Of a DNA stretch of 64,000 nucleotides, positions 1 through 12,378 are shown in pieces. The notes beneath the pieces were generated by a model. It was not told where the DNA came from. It searched no databases and saw only the letters and a list, made by a program, of their open reading frames with translations. The first letter of the stretch is position 1; each line of letters starts with the position of its first letter. Source of the DNA: Aptenodytes patagonicus. Its lineage: Eukaryota > Chordata > Aves > Sphenisciformes > Spheniscidae. Location: the NCBI RefSeq assembly GCF_965638725.1, contig NC_134951.1, positions 106,105,811 through 106,169,810 on the forward strand, in the 5' to 3' direction. A program made the translations under genes and the position numbers.

Positions 1-668
1 CCATGTGTTGTCTCATGTCTTATATTTCTTTATAAACTAGTTGAGGCTTGAAAGCTGTAGGGTAGAGTCTGCCTCTTTTGTGTGTTGGTACTGGAGGGAC
101 TTACGGCTGGTTCTGCACTGGCTGCAGAAAAAGCAGATATTGGCAGAGCTTTGTAGCTAAACTTGCCATGTTGTACTTGTACTGTATACCAAGGACTTTG
201 GTTGATGTAACTGTGAATGGGGCTGCTTTGGCAAACTTTAAATTTTGCCTGAACATGTTTAAATAAAAAAAGTATAGAATTAATGGGTAATTTTTGCTAA
301 AGATAGGACTAAAGCTACAGGTTCAGTTTGGAAATTTTGCTTGTATTGGAGATCCAGATTTGAAATTTAATCTGAAATAATATTCAATAGAATATAAAAC
401 CCCAGAAAACCAGTTACAGATTAAAATGTTAAATACACTTGTTAGTAACTGTTTGCCCACAAATGCTTCATAGTTGAAAAGCTTATGGTTGAGAATGGAT
501 TCCTCTCTGAGTTAAGCTACGGTTGAGCTCATTTTAATTGCAGTCTCTAGTATATATATTTTGAAATGCCTTGCAGTTTTGAAGCATTTTTTGCCTTTAT
601 ATATGGTATTGTGGTTTAGTCAAGTGTTAGGTCTGTAAAATTTTTTCACTTCTCTTCTTGTACCGTAG

Positions 669-778
669 GTTGGACTAGATTTCACTCCCAGATTTGCCAG
701 CACAGATGAACAGAAGGAAGGACAAAGACAGGTTTTGATCAAGCACATTGAGTTAGCAAGAAGATTGGATTTGCCTTT
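669..778 (+). CDS. TATDN3: TATDN3 coding exon (VGLDF exon)
   Basis: 110 bp, entering in phase 0 with GTT GGA CTA and leaving two bases of a codon (TT) before donor GTAGGT. It encodes [10 protein letters not shown] and then the amphipathic helix around [12 protein letters not shown]. The homologous exon of the downstream copy is also exactly 110 bp. Confidence 0.92.
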
Positions 779-3700
779 GTAGGTTTTGTTTATACTAGTA
801 GGAGAATTTGCCAGATCTCAGTAACATATGGAAATATTTCCCAGGATATATAGTTACCAAGAGCCCACGGAACTCTTCTTACATGGATTAAACTGGCATT
901 AGTGTCCTGTCAGTCTCCAGCCTGAGATTTAATTATAGTTTTCCCTGTTTCCACTTGAATACTGTGGTCTTCTGTGTCCTGTCCTTGCTATATTGTTGCT
1001 ATATCTTCACTGTAGCTAAAATGATTCATATATATGTCTCTAGATTTTTTTTCTGATAAAAGGTGTAATACAGATTAATTATTTTCTTCCCAAGCTGCTG
1101 TTAGTTCGTTTGTGTTTACAAAAAAAAGTATTTTGCTGAATTTCCTAATGCCGGGCCTCTCCTTGCTGTGCAGAAATGTTCATTCCCGCTCAGCTGGAAG
1201 ACCAACCATTAATCTCTTAAAGGAACAAGGTATGTTTTTAATGCATTTTCTCCATCATGGCTTTTGTCAACAGAATTTCTTCAGTTGTGCCATGTCCTCA
1301 CATCAGTTTGTGTACGTGAAACTGGGGAGGAATAGTGCAGAGATTCTGTATTCATTCTTTATGGGACCAAGGTCCCATTGGAAGCTGACATTGCAGACCT
1401 ACTGTAAACACTGCTAATGGTTTGGTTGGCTTCTTTTCTCTGAGGTGCTACAAAGGTGTTGCTCCATGCATTTGATGGGAAGCTATCTGTAGCGATGGAA
1501 GGGGTGAAAGCTGGATACTTCTTCTCCATTCCTCCTTCCATTATAAGGAGTGAACAGGTAATGTTTAAAGGGGTTTGCTCCTTCTCGGTGCTTGGGGATT
1601 GCACATAATAGCTGACAGCTTGTCATGATGGCGAACATGACTGTTTTCACTGTGCAGCTCAAGAATATGCTTGTTTTTAACTGTACAGTTTGAAGTGGGA
1701 CTAGCAGTGCTCGCAGACGGTTGCTGTCACCTGATGCTTCTCAATAGAAGTTTCAGTTGCTTATAGCGTTGCACATTTTTACTTTGGCTAAATTTCTACC
1801 TGAGGCTTTTGTCTTAGCTAGACTTTTGGGGGGAAATTTTGGCTAAAACAGTTCAGCTATTCCTGAGAAACAAGGGTTAAGAAAATAGGCATTTTCTTGT
1901 CATTTTAATGTGGTTTCTGGTGAACTCTTCTTTGGAAGCTTCTGTCGCTGTACTGTTTTAGAGCAGGGACATCATGTGGAAAAGGACTAGTTTCTACCTC
2001 AGTGCTATGGCACTTTCTGTTCAAAAGGAAATCTGCTCACAATTGGCTAAGTTACAGATCTTTGAAAAACTGCGATTATCACAAGGTGCACCCAGCAAAG
2101 AAGTGGCTAAATTGCTTGAAGACGGCATTGGTGAGGTTCAGCCCTTGATTTGATGAGACTGCTCTTTTAATTTCTACTCTGGGCTGCTACAAGCTATGCT
2201 AACTTCTTATTTTGGGGTAGCAGTCTGTTTCTATCCTGCACTATCATCGCTTTCTGTGATAAGCCTAGGAAATGTAAGAAAGGAAAAGGCATGATTCAAG
2301 TGGAGGGGGTGTGAGGGATGGATATAGATGGGGATGAGGTTAGGAACTTGGAGAAAGGAAAGCAAACTGGAATTGAGGGGTAAAAGCGGAGATGGGAAAA
2401 AGGTACATAACTATTATATATACAGAAAAATAGCAAATTAAAATTGCATTGGCAGCTCTAAATATAGGGTATTTTGTGCAATATAACTACGTGATTTAAC
2501 AAATAACAATGGATTCAGTGTTTAGATAATAGTACTTCAGATATTTAGAAAACAGGATAATCCTAATTGTCGTGGTTTAACCTCAGTCGGCAACTAAGCA
2601 CCACGCAGCCGCTCGCTCACTCTTCCCCCCCCCCCCCCCGCCCCCCGGTGGGATGAGGGGGAGAATTGGAAGAGCACAAGTGAGAAAAGCTCGTGGGTTG
2701 AGATAAAAACAGTTTAATAATTGAAATAAAATGATAATAATAATAATAAAATAATAATACACAAAGCAAGTGATGCACAGTACAGTTGCTCACCACCTGC
2801 CGACCGATGCCCAGCCAGTCCCCGAGCAGCGGCCCCCCCGGCCAGCTTTCCCCAGTCTATGTACTGAGCATGACGTCACATGGTATGGAATGTCCCTCTG
2901 GCCAGTTTGGCTGTGCCCCCTCCCAGCTTCTTGTGCACCTTCAGCCTTCTCAGTCGGTAGAGCATGGGAAACTAAAAAGTCCTTGGCTAGTGTAAGCATT
3001 ACCTCGCAACAACTAAAACATTGGTGCGTTATCAACTTTGTTCTCATCCTAAATCCAAAACACAGCACTGTACCAGCTACTAGGAAGGAAATTAACTCTA
3101 TCCCTGCCAAAACCAGGACACTAATTTGAAGGGACTTCTTGAGCAGCTCCTGGTATCCTTGCTTCCATTCTGAAATTGTTGATAAAATGCAGACAGTCTT
3201 TTGACATTGCTTTTAAATGCAGAGGATCTCCTCCCTTCATACATTTTTTCCCACAGGTCTAAGTGCATAAAGTGTTTAATGGCTGTCTTATTTTCTTCAA
3301 GAAGCAGAAGCTTGTGAAACTGTTACCTCTGGAAAATATATGCTTGGAAACTGACTCTCCTGCTCTGGGGCCTGAAAAACAGGTAAATGATGGGGCAGGG
3401 GGGACTGCTATGTATGTATATCCAAACCCACACCTTACGGAGGTCAGTTACTGGCATGGGAGAGTGAAGTAGTGCAAGCATGGGTACAAAGGACAAAAGA
3501 GGTCGCCAAGTGAAAATTTTGAGATGAACAAGTCAGTGTTCCTGGGGCTGGGAAAGGAGAAGAAATTCCAGGAATGGGCAAAGGGGAAAATAATCCAAGA
3601 AGAATAAATACATGTAATTTCTCTGGCACACATGCCATAATGTGACTGAAGTTGTGTCAGGAAGTACTGAATCTGAAACACCTGTGACCTGTAGGGATTG

Positions 3701-3874
3701 TAATTTGGGGGTTTTTTTGTTTGTTTTCAGGTGAGAAATGAACCAAAAAATATTTACATTGCTGCAGAATATATTGCCAAAATTAAAGGAATTCCAGTTG
3801 AAGAAGTTATAGAAGTGACTACACAGAATGCACTGAAAGTATTCCCCAAACTTTGGAACTTTCTTCAGATATAG
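669..3874 (+). CDS. TATDN3: TATDN3, 3' part: TatD-family putative deoxyribonuclease (5' exons lie before the window)
   Basis: Predicted metal-dependent hydrolase/nuclease of the TatD family (TIM-barrel amidohydrolase fold). Five coding exons are seen: 669-778, 1174-1229, 1445-1557, 3302-3382 and 3731-3874, all with AG/GT borders. Together they give 167 residues plus TAG, matching residues ~108-274 of the 274-residue human protein, so only the N-terminal ~107 residues are missing. Visible motifs are VGLDF (after the metal-bridging Glu, which lies in the previous exon outside the window), [10 protein letters not shown] (active-site His), LLHAFDG (second His) and CLETDSP (catalytic Asp). The C-terminus is PKLWNFLQI. 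Every active-site residue within the visible part is kept, so this copy looks functional. A poly(A) signal follows 53 bases after the stop. Identification rests on recalled family sequence; paralogue confusion is unlikely because the diverged second copy lies downstream. Confidence 0.93.
1174..1229 (+). CDS. TATDN3: TATDN3 coding exon ([10 protein letters not shown] exon)
   Basis: 56 bp after acceptor TGTGCAG, before donor GTATGT. Its first base completes the Leu of LDLPL, then [18 protein letters not shown] follows. It carries the active-site His of the TatD fold. Confidence 0.92.
1445..1557 (+). CDS. TATDN3: TATDN3 coding exon (LLHAFDG exon)
   Basis: 113 bp between a TCTGAG acceptor and donor GTAATG. 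It encodes [11 protein letters not shown] and [16 protein letters not shown]. The His of LLHAFDG is a family active-site residue. The same length is found in the downstream copy. Confidence 0.92.
2578..3120 (-). mobile_element. Solo LTR of an avian ERVL-type endogenous retrovirus, inside a TATDN3 intron
   Basis: The element starts TGTCGTGG, ends CCAGGACA (TG...CA ends) and is flanked by the perfect 5-bp direct repeat CTAAT (2573-2577 and 3121-3125), the target-site length typical of ERVL/class III elements. Inside are a C run, an (ATA)n-rich stretch and a TGACGTCA palindrome at 2871-2878. The sequence matches my memory of a very common bird LTR. On the minus strand the order U3 with TGACGTCA, a weak TATA-like box, then an ATTAAA poly(A) signal fits the LTR's own polarity, so it probably lies antisense to TATDN3. 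No internal gag/pol sequence adjoins it, so it is a recombined solo LTR. Confidence 0.88.
3302..3382 (+). CDS. TATDN3: TATDN3 coding exon (ETD exon)
   Basis: 81 bp, phase 0 at both ends, acceptor CTTCAAG and donor GTAAAT. It encodes [20 protein letters not shown] and on to PEKQ. The LETD motif holds the catalytic Asp. It follows the intron that carries the solo LTR. Confidence 0.92.
3731..3874 (+). CDS. TATDN3: TATDN3 terminal coding exon
   Basis: 144 bp ending in TAG, after acceptor TTTTCAG. It begins [20 protein letters not shown] and ends PKLWNFLQI. The motif [14 protein letters not shown] is the usual TatD C-terminal helix. Confidence 0.93.
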   Translation: MRNEPKNIYIAAEYIAKIKGIPVEEVIEVTTQNALKVFPKLWNFLQI

Positions 3875-3927
3875 ATTCAGAAACTGAAATATATGACATT
3901 GCAGAAACTATTATTTATGGTGTAATT

Positions 3928-3933
3928 AATAAA
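3928..3933 (+). terminator. TATDN3: TATDN3 poly(A) signal AATAAA
   Basis: AATAAA lies 54 bases after the stop codon, implying a very short 3' UTR. No stronger signal follows before the next gene copy. Confidence 0.7.
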
Positions 3934-3959
3934 ACCAACGTGCATCTTATCTTGAAGTG

Positions 3960-6900
3960 GAGTTTTGCTGTTGAAAAGTTCAAGAAGTGAGCAGAGTGTT
4001 ATATAGATGCATAGGATGAATATAGGGAATTTCTCAAAGATCTTTGGTATGCCCCATTGTCATGTCTTGGATGTGATAAAGACAGGTTGTTCACTTGCAT
4101 CTCTCATGTCTCTGAACAAATACTTTCTAAAGAAGAGCACCATAAAATTGTCAGTTTAGTTTCTCAGACTCCTCGCTCAGCTGCCTCTAGTCTGGGAGAC
4201 GCCTGATGTGCAGTGCTTAACGTCCCCCTCATCCCTTAATTTCATCTGACTGAAAGTCATAGGGTTGTGGGCCTACTTGTGATACGAAAGCTCCTGTTAG
4301 GACTTGTCGACTGTACATCCCTTTCTGAGCCATTAAAAAAACCCAGCTGGATGGACATTCTCTGTATGTCGTATTGACTGGGCTCTGCGAGTGGTGCAGA
4401 AGCAACACCTCTGATGTCCTTAAAAATACAGTTGGAAGGAAAGAATTATGGCCCTTCTACTCCTTCTCTCCTTTTCCCTTGTAAACAGTTGCTCAGATCT
4501 TGGCTATTTTGAGAAGGATTTGCTTTGATTTTTTGTATTTTATTTTTTGAATCATATTCAAAGGAAAAAACCTGGGTTTGGTCTTATTTCAAGGACTTAC
4601 TCTTCTGACTGCTCAGTATCAGGAGATATGGGATGTGAAAGGGAGACAAGCCCAATTTTGTGAGATCTTGGAGGCACCTGTCTGCTGTGGATTCTGCCAC
4701 GTTGGCCAGTGTCCTAAAAACTGAATCTTGTGCTCTCTCACAGCACCTGTGTGGACGTGGGCCTGTTGAAATACTCATCAAAATTTTGCTGACTATAAAC
4801 CAGCAATGAACGAGGTGAGTTATATATGACACTCAATTGTTCTGAGGGCCACTAGGGAAGTGGAGGCTTTGCCTCCCTAGAGGGGGGGGTTTACTAGCTC
4901 AGTGAAGAAAATACGCAAGTATTAACTTAGTCCGTCACCACCTCAGGTACAAAATCATGCATCATACCAGCCGATGGTGAGAGCATTTGGGTTTAAGATT
5001 TGGGCATGTGTATTCTATGTCTCGGGTACCTATGTGATTTTTCAGATGAGACTCCTTCCTGTCTTCCTGGTTAGAACATCTTACCAGTTGCCCCTTTGCA
5101 AAATGGTTTGTAATGCCCTGTTCTGAAATCATCTGATGTCTGCTTTTTGGGGTGTAGGACTGCAAGGCAAGGGTTTGGGGCTTTTTCCTGTTTTGAGGAG
5201 GATACAGGTGGAGAAGGTATCAGCTCCCAGATAGAGGAGGGGGGGGGGAAAGGGAGCAAAAGCTTGTAATGTAAGCAATACCCATCTTAAACTTTTGGTT
5301 TCCTCTACATTTTCTTCCTCAATTTCTTAAAACCATACTGTCAGGTTTTTTTGCTATCTTTAGCAGAACAGCTGTGTTCTGCTTTTTGCCTAGAGTTAGC
5401 TTATTAAGTTTAAACATATGTTCCTAAACAGTTTTCAGCCTGCAGCAAGCAACCAAACTTGAATAATTTGTCTCTATTACAACATGTATTCAGAGCAGCA
5501 AACGCCTGAATCTTTGCTGAATGTTTGACCCAGAGCAGTTAGAGCCATTTGTTACCCTGGATCTACAGGCATCATTTCCACTAAATTGGCTGAAGGACAG
5601 AGTTTGCCTCCAGATGGTGCTAGGGAACAGGTGTGCAATAGTCTTAAGAATATTAATGTCATTGACATCAATGATTAGTAATCATGTTGTCATCGGAGAT
5701 GCTAAACAGGTGATACCAGACAGCCTTACATGTGCTTCCTGCTGCCTGTGTGACGGGAAGGCTCCCAGTATTGCGTGGGAGATGCTCCTGGTAAAAAGTC
5801 AGGCAGTGTCCAAATGTTTGCAGAGTTTTGGCCTTATTATTCTCTATGAAATTCTTAGCCTTGGATGGAAACACTGGTTTTGCAAAAAAGGGAATATCAA
5901 GTATTTAGTCTGCTCAAAATCCCTCTCTCTGCAAGGGGGTAACATTGCTCTGGTTCAGGCTTAGCCTCACAGTCGATGATACCTGGCCTGAGCTCTTGAA
6001 TTCCTTTTGCTGCTGCAGTGCTACAAAAACCTGTAGACGTGCTCACATCCTGCAGCTCCCAGCTGGGCAGGGCACTGCCGAGGGCAGCCAGCCCCACGTG
6101 GGCTGTGGGGAGCTCTGTGGGACAGCCTGTGCCCCCTGTCCCTGAAGCAGCAGGGTCCAGAGGTGCTTGCTGCGGCGCGGGAGCGTGGTTGGGGCCGGGG
6201 AAGGAGGCACAGGGTTTCTTCCCCCTGGGCAAGAGAAACCTGGCATTGCAGCAGCTGTGGGTAGGGCGAGCCTGGCAGGGTGCCCGCAGCAGAACAGACC
6301 GACTTTGTCCTCTCCTTAGACCTGCAGCGCCTGAACTCAGTCACGGCATAGGTGGCCTGGCGCTCCAGAAAAGGAAAATGCAGTGTCATTCCCACACCGT
6401 CTTGGCATCCCTAACACCAAACAAGGGTCAGAAGTAGCACCCTTTCCCCAGTGCCGCTGGTTTTGCTGCGCGAGCTGTGCCCCAGCCCTCTGCAGTCAGC
6501 ACTGGGGGGGCGGCAGGCACTGGAAGTAAAATCGTTGCTTTGCGCAGGAAACCCAACTTTTGAAGGCGCTCACTCAGGACTGGTGGTAGCTAACGTGTGG
6601 GGGGAGGCCGTGTGGTTTTCACACTGGAAAACATCGTTGATCTCTCAGCAGTCATCCTGTGTCTTTACCTCGAAAGGGGAATTTAACAGAGAGCTTGCAT
6701 TTCTGCCTGCAGTCCCAGGCTAACGCCTGGTCCAGAGGGGCTCGGCAAGGCCAGACAGCTCATGAGGGAGCCATGTGGCTGCACACCATGAAACCCTCCA
6801 TCCCCACAAAGGCTGGCCTTAACAGTGTGTGTGCTGAACCCTGTTGCAGCCTCTCAGGTTGTCTGGACAAGCCATGTCCCCTCCTACATAGCATAGGACA

Positions 6901-7241
6901 CTGGACTGGCCAGGGACGTACTAGGGGAAGGACCCATTTCAAATTTAGCTGGATGCCGTGTTTAGCTTTCGGGAAACCTGAGGGGAAATGAGAGAGAAAG
7001 CACAGAGTTCGTGGAGACCCCAGTTTTCTTTTCAGTCATGCCATTAATTTTGGGGGACACTAACAGCCCCAGTGACCTCTCTCTCACAGAGATGGAATGG
7101 CACAGATGGTCTGCAGCAGTATGGAAAGCGGTAGGTCCCAAGCTCCATCTGGTAACTGTAGCCATCACCTTTCCGTGGGATGCTACAAACAGCAGATCTG
7201 ATTGCACTTTGTATGACTCCTCATGTCTCTCTATCTTGCAG
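3960..7241. other. Intergenic stretch between TATDN3 and the TATDN3-like copy
   Basis: No convincing exon. I looked here for the first exon of the second TATDN3 copy (a DCHCHL-type HxH motif) and did not find it. A moderately GC-rich patch at about 6040-6310 could be a decayed promoter. The open frames here (for example 5521-5964) lack domain signatures and are probably chance. Confidence 0.5.
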
Positions 7242-7274
7242 GATGTATATGATGTGATAGAAAAATCAAGAAAG
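7242..7274 (+). pseudogene. TATDN3-like copy, exon 2
   Basis: 33 bp between CTTGCAG and donor GTTTGT. It encodes DVYDVIEKSRK, matching the DLDDVLEKAKK helix of human TATDN3, phase 0 at both ends. Confidence 0.72.
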
Positions 7275-8361
7275 GTTTGTGATTTCTTTGGCATAATTAG
7301 TGCCTTCCGAGTGCCTCGCTTGTTAGTCAGTACTCTGTTATTGATGCAGCTCTGACTGGTACAGCTTCTGCCAGAAAAAAAAGCCCCGCATCACTCGGTT
7401 CTTTCCAGGCTTAAAATAATGCACGCAGATGCACTGTGTGCACTAGGGACTCCCACACGTGCAAGGCCTTACAGTGAGCGGATAGCTTAACACCAGGCAT
7501 AAATAATGAGGGGGATGCAGGGTGATGGTAATAATGTGAAGGTACTTTCCATAGGCTGAGATGCGAAGCTTGTAGATCTAGAGAGCTTCTAAAGCAGATT
7601 TGTCTGTTGATAGAGACAAAATAGTGGACCAGCATATGCCGTCAATGGCTACCAAATCACACAGAGGTACTTTGCACCTTCTTTGTTCAATGAGCACCTT
7701 GAATCAATAGCAGGGGCTGGAAGGATGCTGAAATTGCAATTCCTCGGCTGGCTGGTGTCGTCGCCCTTTCGCCACCCGTGCCAAGCTGCTTGCAGGACTC
7801 ACGTGGAACAAGACTGAAATGATTTTGCCTGAAGGCCAAGTGACTTGCAAGAGTGGAGTGGGTATAGTAGGACTAAAAGGTTCAGCGTAAGTCACTTGAA
7901 CTCCTCAGATCCTGGAAATCCCCTCTGAGTTCAAGACCGACAGCTAAGAGTCTAAGGGCTCTATCTGTGCTCAGTCAATTAGTTTTTGGAGGGCTGCAGG
8001 TGGATCATCCTCCCGGGGCCTTTCTTCTGAAACTTGTTCTTAGTCATGGACTAACAGGGCCTGAATCTGCTGAACTCTGGGACAAACTGCGAGGGTGATG
8101 AGTTTGTCCAGATTTCGACATGGGAACAAGCGAGGAGATGGTGATGAGGCCAAGTGGATGATAAGCTGTTTAATCCTGCTGTTTATTGTGGTAAGAGTTT
8201 AAACAAATTGACCAAAGACTTTTACTGGAGGTGCTTCCAACAGGCTCCTATGCAATGCATAGATAGGCTCTTTCGAGGCAAAAGCAAATAAATAATTGGC
8301 TGGAAATGCAACTTTCATCACTAATGAACTTCTGCTTTTGTTTGTTTTTTCATTAATGCAG

Positions 8362-8435
8362 GCTGGGGTTCGATCCTCTGTTCCCGTTACAGAGCAGGAA
8401 AACGCATTTGAGAGAGTCACTGGCTTAGCAGAAAG
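8362..8435 (+). pseudogene. TATDN3-like copy, exon 3
   Basis: 74 bp after acceptor AATGCAG, before donor GTTTGT. It encodes AGVRSSVPVTEQENAFERV and then TGLAE, plus two bases of Arg. It aligns with the ANVVALVAVAEHSGEFEKIM region of TATDN3. Confidence 0.78.
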
Positions 8436-9858
8436 GTTTGTTGTTCTTCTCTTTGCTTTCTATATGGAGTACAAAGATACAGCTGAGATCAAAGAAAGGA
8501 TACGAATTGCCATAGTACCTAGTTGTCTCGGCATTTTCCTCTTCAGCAGGTGGTTATCCATCCATTCATTTCCCCTGCTGGGGTTGGCTTTTCTATCGGT
8601 GTGAATCAGTTGGGGCACGGGCATGATAACCCTCATTGCACCGCAAAGTACCCCCTCCAGGGCCTGGCAAATTTTTACGCCCCTCTTTGAGCTGCTGTGA
8701 ATGACAAAATGGTGACAAAACATAGTGAAGATTATGGCCCTGATGAACCCGTGCCTGGGGCAGGAACTGATACTCATCTCCCCAAGTGCACGGAGAGATG
8801 CTGCCAACAGGGTGCTTAATGCAAACACAGGAGATCAGTGCCACTACCCGTGCCCGGGTCTGCTGATGAAAATGGTGGTGTGGTTCACGTGAAAAAGCAG
8901 AAACAATGAGGCACTGGGACAAGGAGTCTGTAGGAGCAAGATGTAGCCCCTCTCTGCCCTAGAAAACAGCATAACGAGCAGTGCCGGTGTTTGGCTTGGC
9001 TGCTACAGAGGGCTTTGGTGCACAGAGCCGCTGGCGCGTGGAGCACTTGTCATGTAGTGAGTGCGCAGGTGGCATCAAGAAACTTAAGACAAAGCTGAAA
9101 AAAAGTGTAGAGAAGTGGCACATGCACAGAACAGGAAGATCTGGCCTCTTTTCAAAGGGCTGTGGTCTGAAGAGCAAGCTACTTCTGCGGCGGCACTTGG
9201 GGACATATCTGATGTCCTACCAAAGTGACAGTCAACATCAAAATACATGGATTTTGTCTGCAGTGCTTGGGTGAGGTACTATGTCTATGTACACTGCCTT
9301 CAAGGGCAGGCAAGGAGGCTGCGTGGCGTCCACGGTCGGTGGCTGCATACAGATGAGCCTGGCCTGCCACGGCAGAGCACTGGCGCCGCGGCGTGGCTGA
9401 GCAAACCTTCAGCTTCCCAGCACGGGATCAAGTACAGCTGCCTGAAAGACCACGAAGCAGCACTGACATGGGGGGAAGCAGGGCCACATCCCTGTTTTGG
9501 AAGTGCAGGGGGTGAGACATGGAAAAGTCACAACATCGGCAGTGTGACTGAACCCGTGATGCCCCAGAGGTATCACCTGGCAGGCAGGCTGGGTCAGCGC
9601 ACGGACTGTATCTGGGGCTGGCTGTTAAAGCCTGCCTGCAGAGGTGGGAGAGCTGTTTGTGCTCCCCACCCTGCTTAGTCCCTGTTGATGAAGCCCGTGA
9701 TGCTAAACAGCAGCAGAGCTGTGCCCCATGGCACCGTGATGGGTGTCCTCTCCATCTGCTGCAAGGTCCCCATGGCTGCTGGCACTTACTGCACCTGGGC
9801 TACGCTTGCTGCTGGGGAATAACGGCTGACATGTTCCTGCCTCCTCCCGCCCCCAAAG

Positions 9859-9940
9859 GCATCCCGACTTGGTCATCGCATGTTTTGGGGTTCATCTGAT
9901 TCGGAGCAGAGCAGACGGGCAGTGCAGCGCCACGGTCCGG
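9859..9940 (+). pseudogene. TATDN3-like copy, exon 4
   Basis: 82 bp after acceptor CCCCAAAG, before donor GTGAGG. The first base completes AGG (Arg), then HPDLVIACFGVHLIRSRADG follows. The CFGVH core matches CLGVH of TATDN3. The length restores phase 0 for exon 5, which supports the assignment. Confidence 0.68.
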
Positions 9941-12315
9941 GTGAGGTGCCTGGCTCCTTCCCACATGTATTTTGTATTTCTGTGACAAAGTGTGGACACT
10001 GGGTTTAACTTCTTTAATATGCACATTCAGATTTTGTGTCCGCTATTTTGGCTGTGCCAGGGCTGTATGCTCTGTCACCAGAGTGCAGACACTTGGCTCC
10101 TTGTCAGTGGCCAACCACAGCTTAGGTAAAGTACATGTGTCCCGTGTTGATAGAAGACAAGTTATCTCACAAGCAGCACAACCAGTAAAGCTTTTTTCCC
10201 CCCAGGGATTTATGACCTCACCACAGCAATCCCAGTCTCCTACCTGAGTCCTGTGATGCTCCCATTACGGCCCAGCACTCCCGGTGCTGCATTTCCAGCT
10301 CCCTGTGTGTCTCCCTGATGCCTGCCATGGTACCACCAGCTCCTCCGCATACCCTCTGGGCTCTGCCCGCCACAGTACCTCGGCTTTCTTCTGTGTCCTT
10401 GTGGCCTCCCTGTAATTCCCCAGCTCTCTTCCACGTTGCCTCCCTGCACTTGTTGGATTGCCATTTAGACAAGAAATAGCACATGCTGAGATTAGTCCAG
10501 AGCTGGGTCGGTCATGTTTGGATAGCTGCTGGCGTCAGACTCAGCAGCTGGGTGTGTGCCTCCTCTTGGTAGCCTTGAGGGGGAATGGAGAGAGTCGGTG
10601 TCATCTACATGGCCACCAACTCTCACAAACCTTGTAGGAACTTTGTATCTCCAAGAGCTCTGTCTGCCTGCCAAATTTTGTTGACTGTTGTAAAAAACTG
10701 TGAGTTGTGGATGTGGACGAGGAGACAGCATGACCATGTTAACTGATTTCCATGGGAATGTGTGTATGTCGGATGCTGCGTCTCACGGGTGGAATTGGAC
10801 CTGCTGCTTGGGACCTCCTAGGTCTGCTCAGCACATGACCATGGGTGAACCCATGAAATGGAAAGGACCTGGGATTATTTAGCAGGAAGGTCTGTCTTTG
10901 TTAAGTGCACTGCCTGGAGAGGGCAGCTTTGAAGTCCTGATTGGCATTGGCTTATTGCTATAAATATATAGAGAGAACATTTTTGTGCTCAGAACATTTC
11001 TGGATGCACAACAAAGGGGGAGGAAGCGAACAAATGGAGTGCTGTGGGAAGAAGTTAAACGGAGCACTATGTGTGGAGCTTCAATCAAAGCATCGCTAGG
11101 TAACTTCCCTTCTCTTCAGGGGTCATTATTCCTGCCTGGAAAAGTCAGGGTGGAAACTCAGCTCTGTACTGCACAGGACCTCTGTGCTGAGTCGAGACAA
11201 TGGCAAGTGCATGTGCAGTGGGATAATGTGGTATATAATATGCATGAGCAGATGTCAGCACTCTCCGAAATAATCCCTTCTGTGCTCCCAGTGAGTGCAG
11301 CACATCCATTGACAATCTATGTGTGTGTGTGGGACCATTTATCCAAAGAGGTTGTTTCTTGACCAGCACATGGAGGCTGCTGTGGTATCAGGATGATCAG
11401 AGCTTCCTCTTGGAGTCCTTAGGTTGCCCTTTTTTTGGAGAGGTGCGGCTACACGCAGTGGTCTTGCTTCATCCCTGCTGTCTTAGTGGATGCAGATTGT
11501 GGCAGGGAAGGGTGAACGCTGGGGCATAACTCAAGGAAGGTAAGTACTGACCCTGTTGCCACCAGTGGCAGATAGAGTTGAGGTTCAGCAGGAGCCCTGC
11601 TGGTAGAGGCTGTCTTGCCCTCATCTCCCAGGGATGGGGAGAAGTCTCCCTCCCTCCTAGCCTCTGCCCCACATGGCACTGGATGGGGGTCTCATTGCTG
11701 GAAGCCCACAGTGAAGCTTTACCAAAGCTGAGGACAGGGTGCATGGGAAATTGTCGTGTCCGTGTGCTGTTTGCTGGTGCAGCTCCTGAACATGACCCTG
11801 TGCTGTTGAATAGCCCAGAGTGATGAAGAGCTCGGCTGAAAAGGCAGTGATTTGTGGGGCTGGTCTGGTACGCTGGTTCAATGAGACCTGCTCCCTGGCA
11901 CTGACAACTGCCTTTCCTCTGGGAAGGACACCACCCAGGACCAGGCTGCCAGGGACCTATTAAGTTGCCAAGATGCCTTTCTCAGAGGTTTCCCGGCTCT
12001 TAGAAGATGAGGCTCAGTTCAGCCAAATTAGGGAGAATGGGGTCTTTCTTCCTCTGCTCACTAGCAGAGTTACCTGGACTAGCATCCCTCCAACCCTCTT
12101 TGAATCTATCTTTCCATTTTCTTTCCAAAGGGCTGAGTAATTACGTTATTCAGAAGCTGTTAGTAACACAGTAGACTGACCCCCTCTGTCCCAGACTGTC
12201 ATTTTCATGATTTGCATTTCAAGATGCACAATAATAGTTGTGTGTGGTTTTGTTTGCCATGGCTCAGCTTAGCCCCCAGCAGTCTTTACAAAGCACATGA
12301 CCTGGTTTATTACAG

Positions 12316-12378
12316 GACGTGGAATCTGTCCTCCCGCTCTTCAAGAAATACACAGATAAGCTGGTGGCCATTGGCAAG
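12316..12378 (+). pseudogene. TATDN3-like copy, exon 5 (metal-bridging Glu replaced by Lys)
   Basis: 63 bp, phase 0, acceptor TATTACAG, donor GTAATC. It encodes DVESVLPLFKKYTDKLVAIG plus Lys. In TATDN3 and other TatD proteins the last residue here is the Glu of GE(V/I)GLD; the codon is AAG instead of GAG or GAA. Confidence 0.82.

Noticed and set aside
1-668. Earlier TATDN3 exon at the left edge
   Set aside because: I looked for the exon ending in LLAIGE and found nothing; this is intron.
2770-3129. Open frames on both strands inside 2770-3130
   Set aside because: They lie within the solo LTR, which does not code for protein.
4689-4720. Possible exon 1 of the TATDN3-like copy (VDSATLAS)
   Set aside because: It lacks the HxH residues and a proper donor; spacing does not fit VDCHCHL.
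5521-5964. 147-codon open frame between the two TATDN3 copies
   Set aside because: No domain, no splice or promoter support, and codon content looks random.
9247-9678. 143-codon open frame in an intron of the TATDN3-like copy
   Set aside because: No recognisable family; GVH near 9325 looked like the CLGVH motif, but the better match with correct phase is the exon at 9859-9940.
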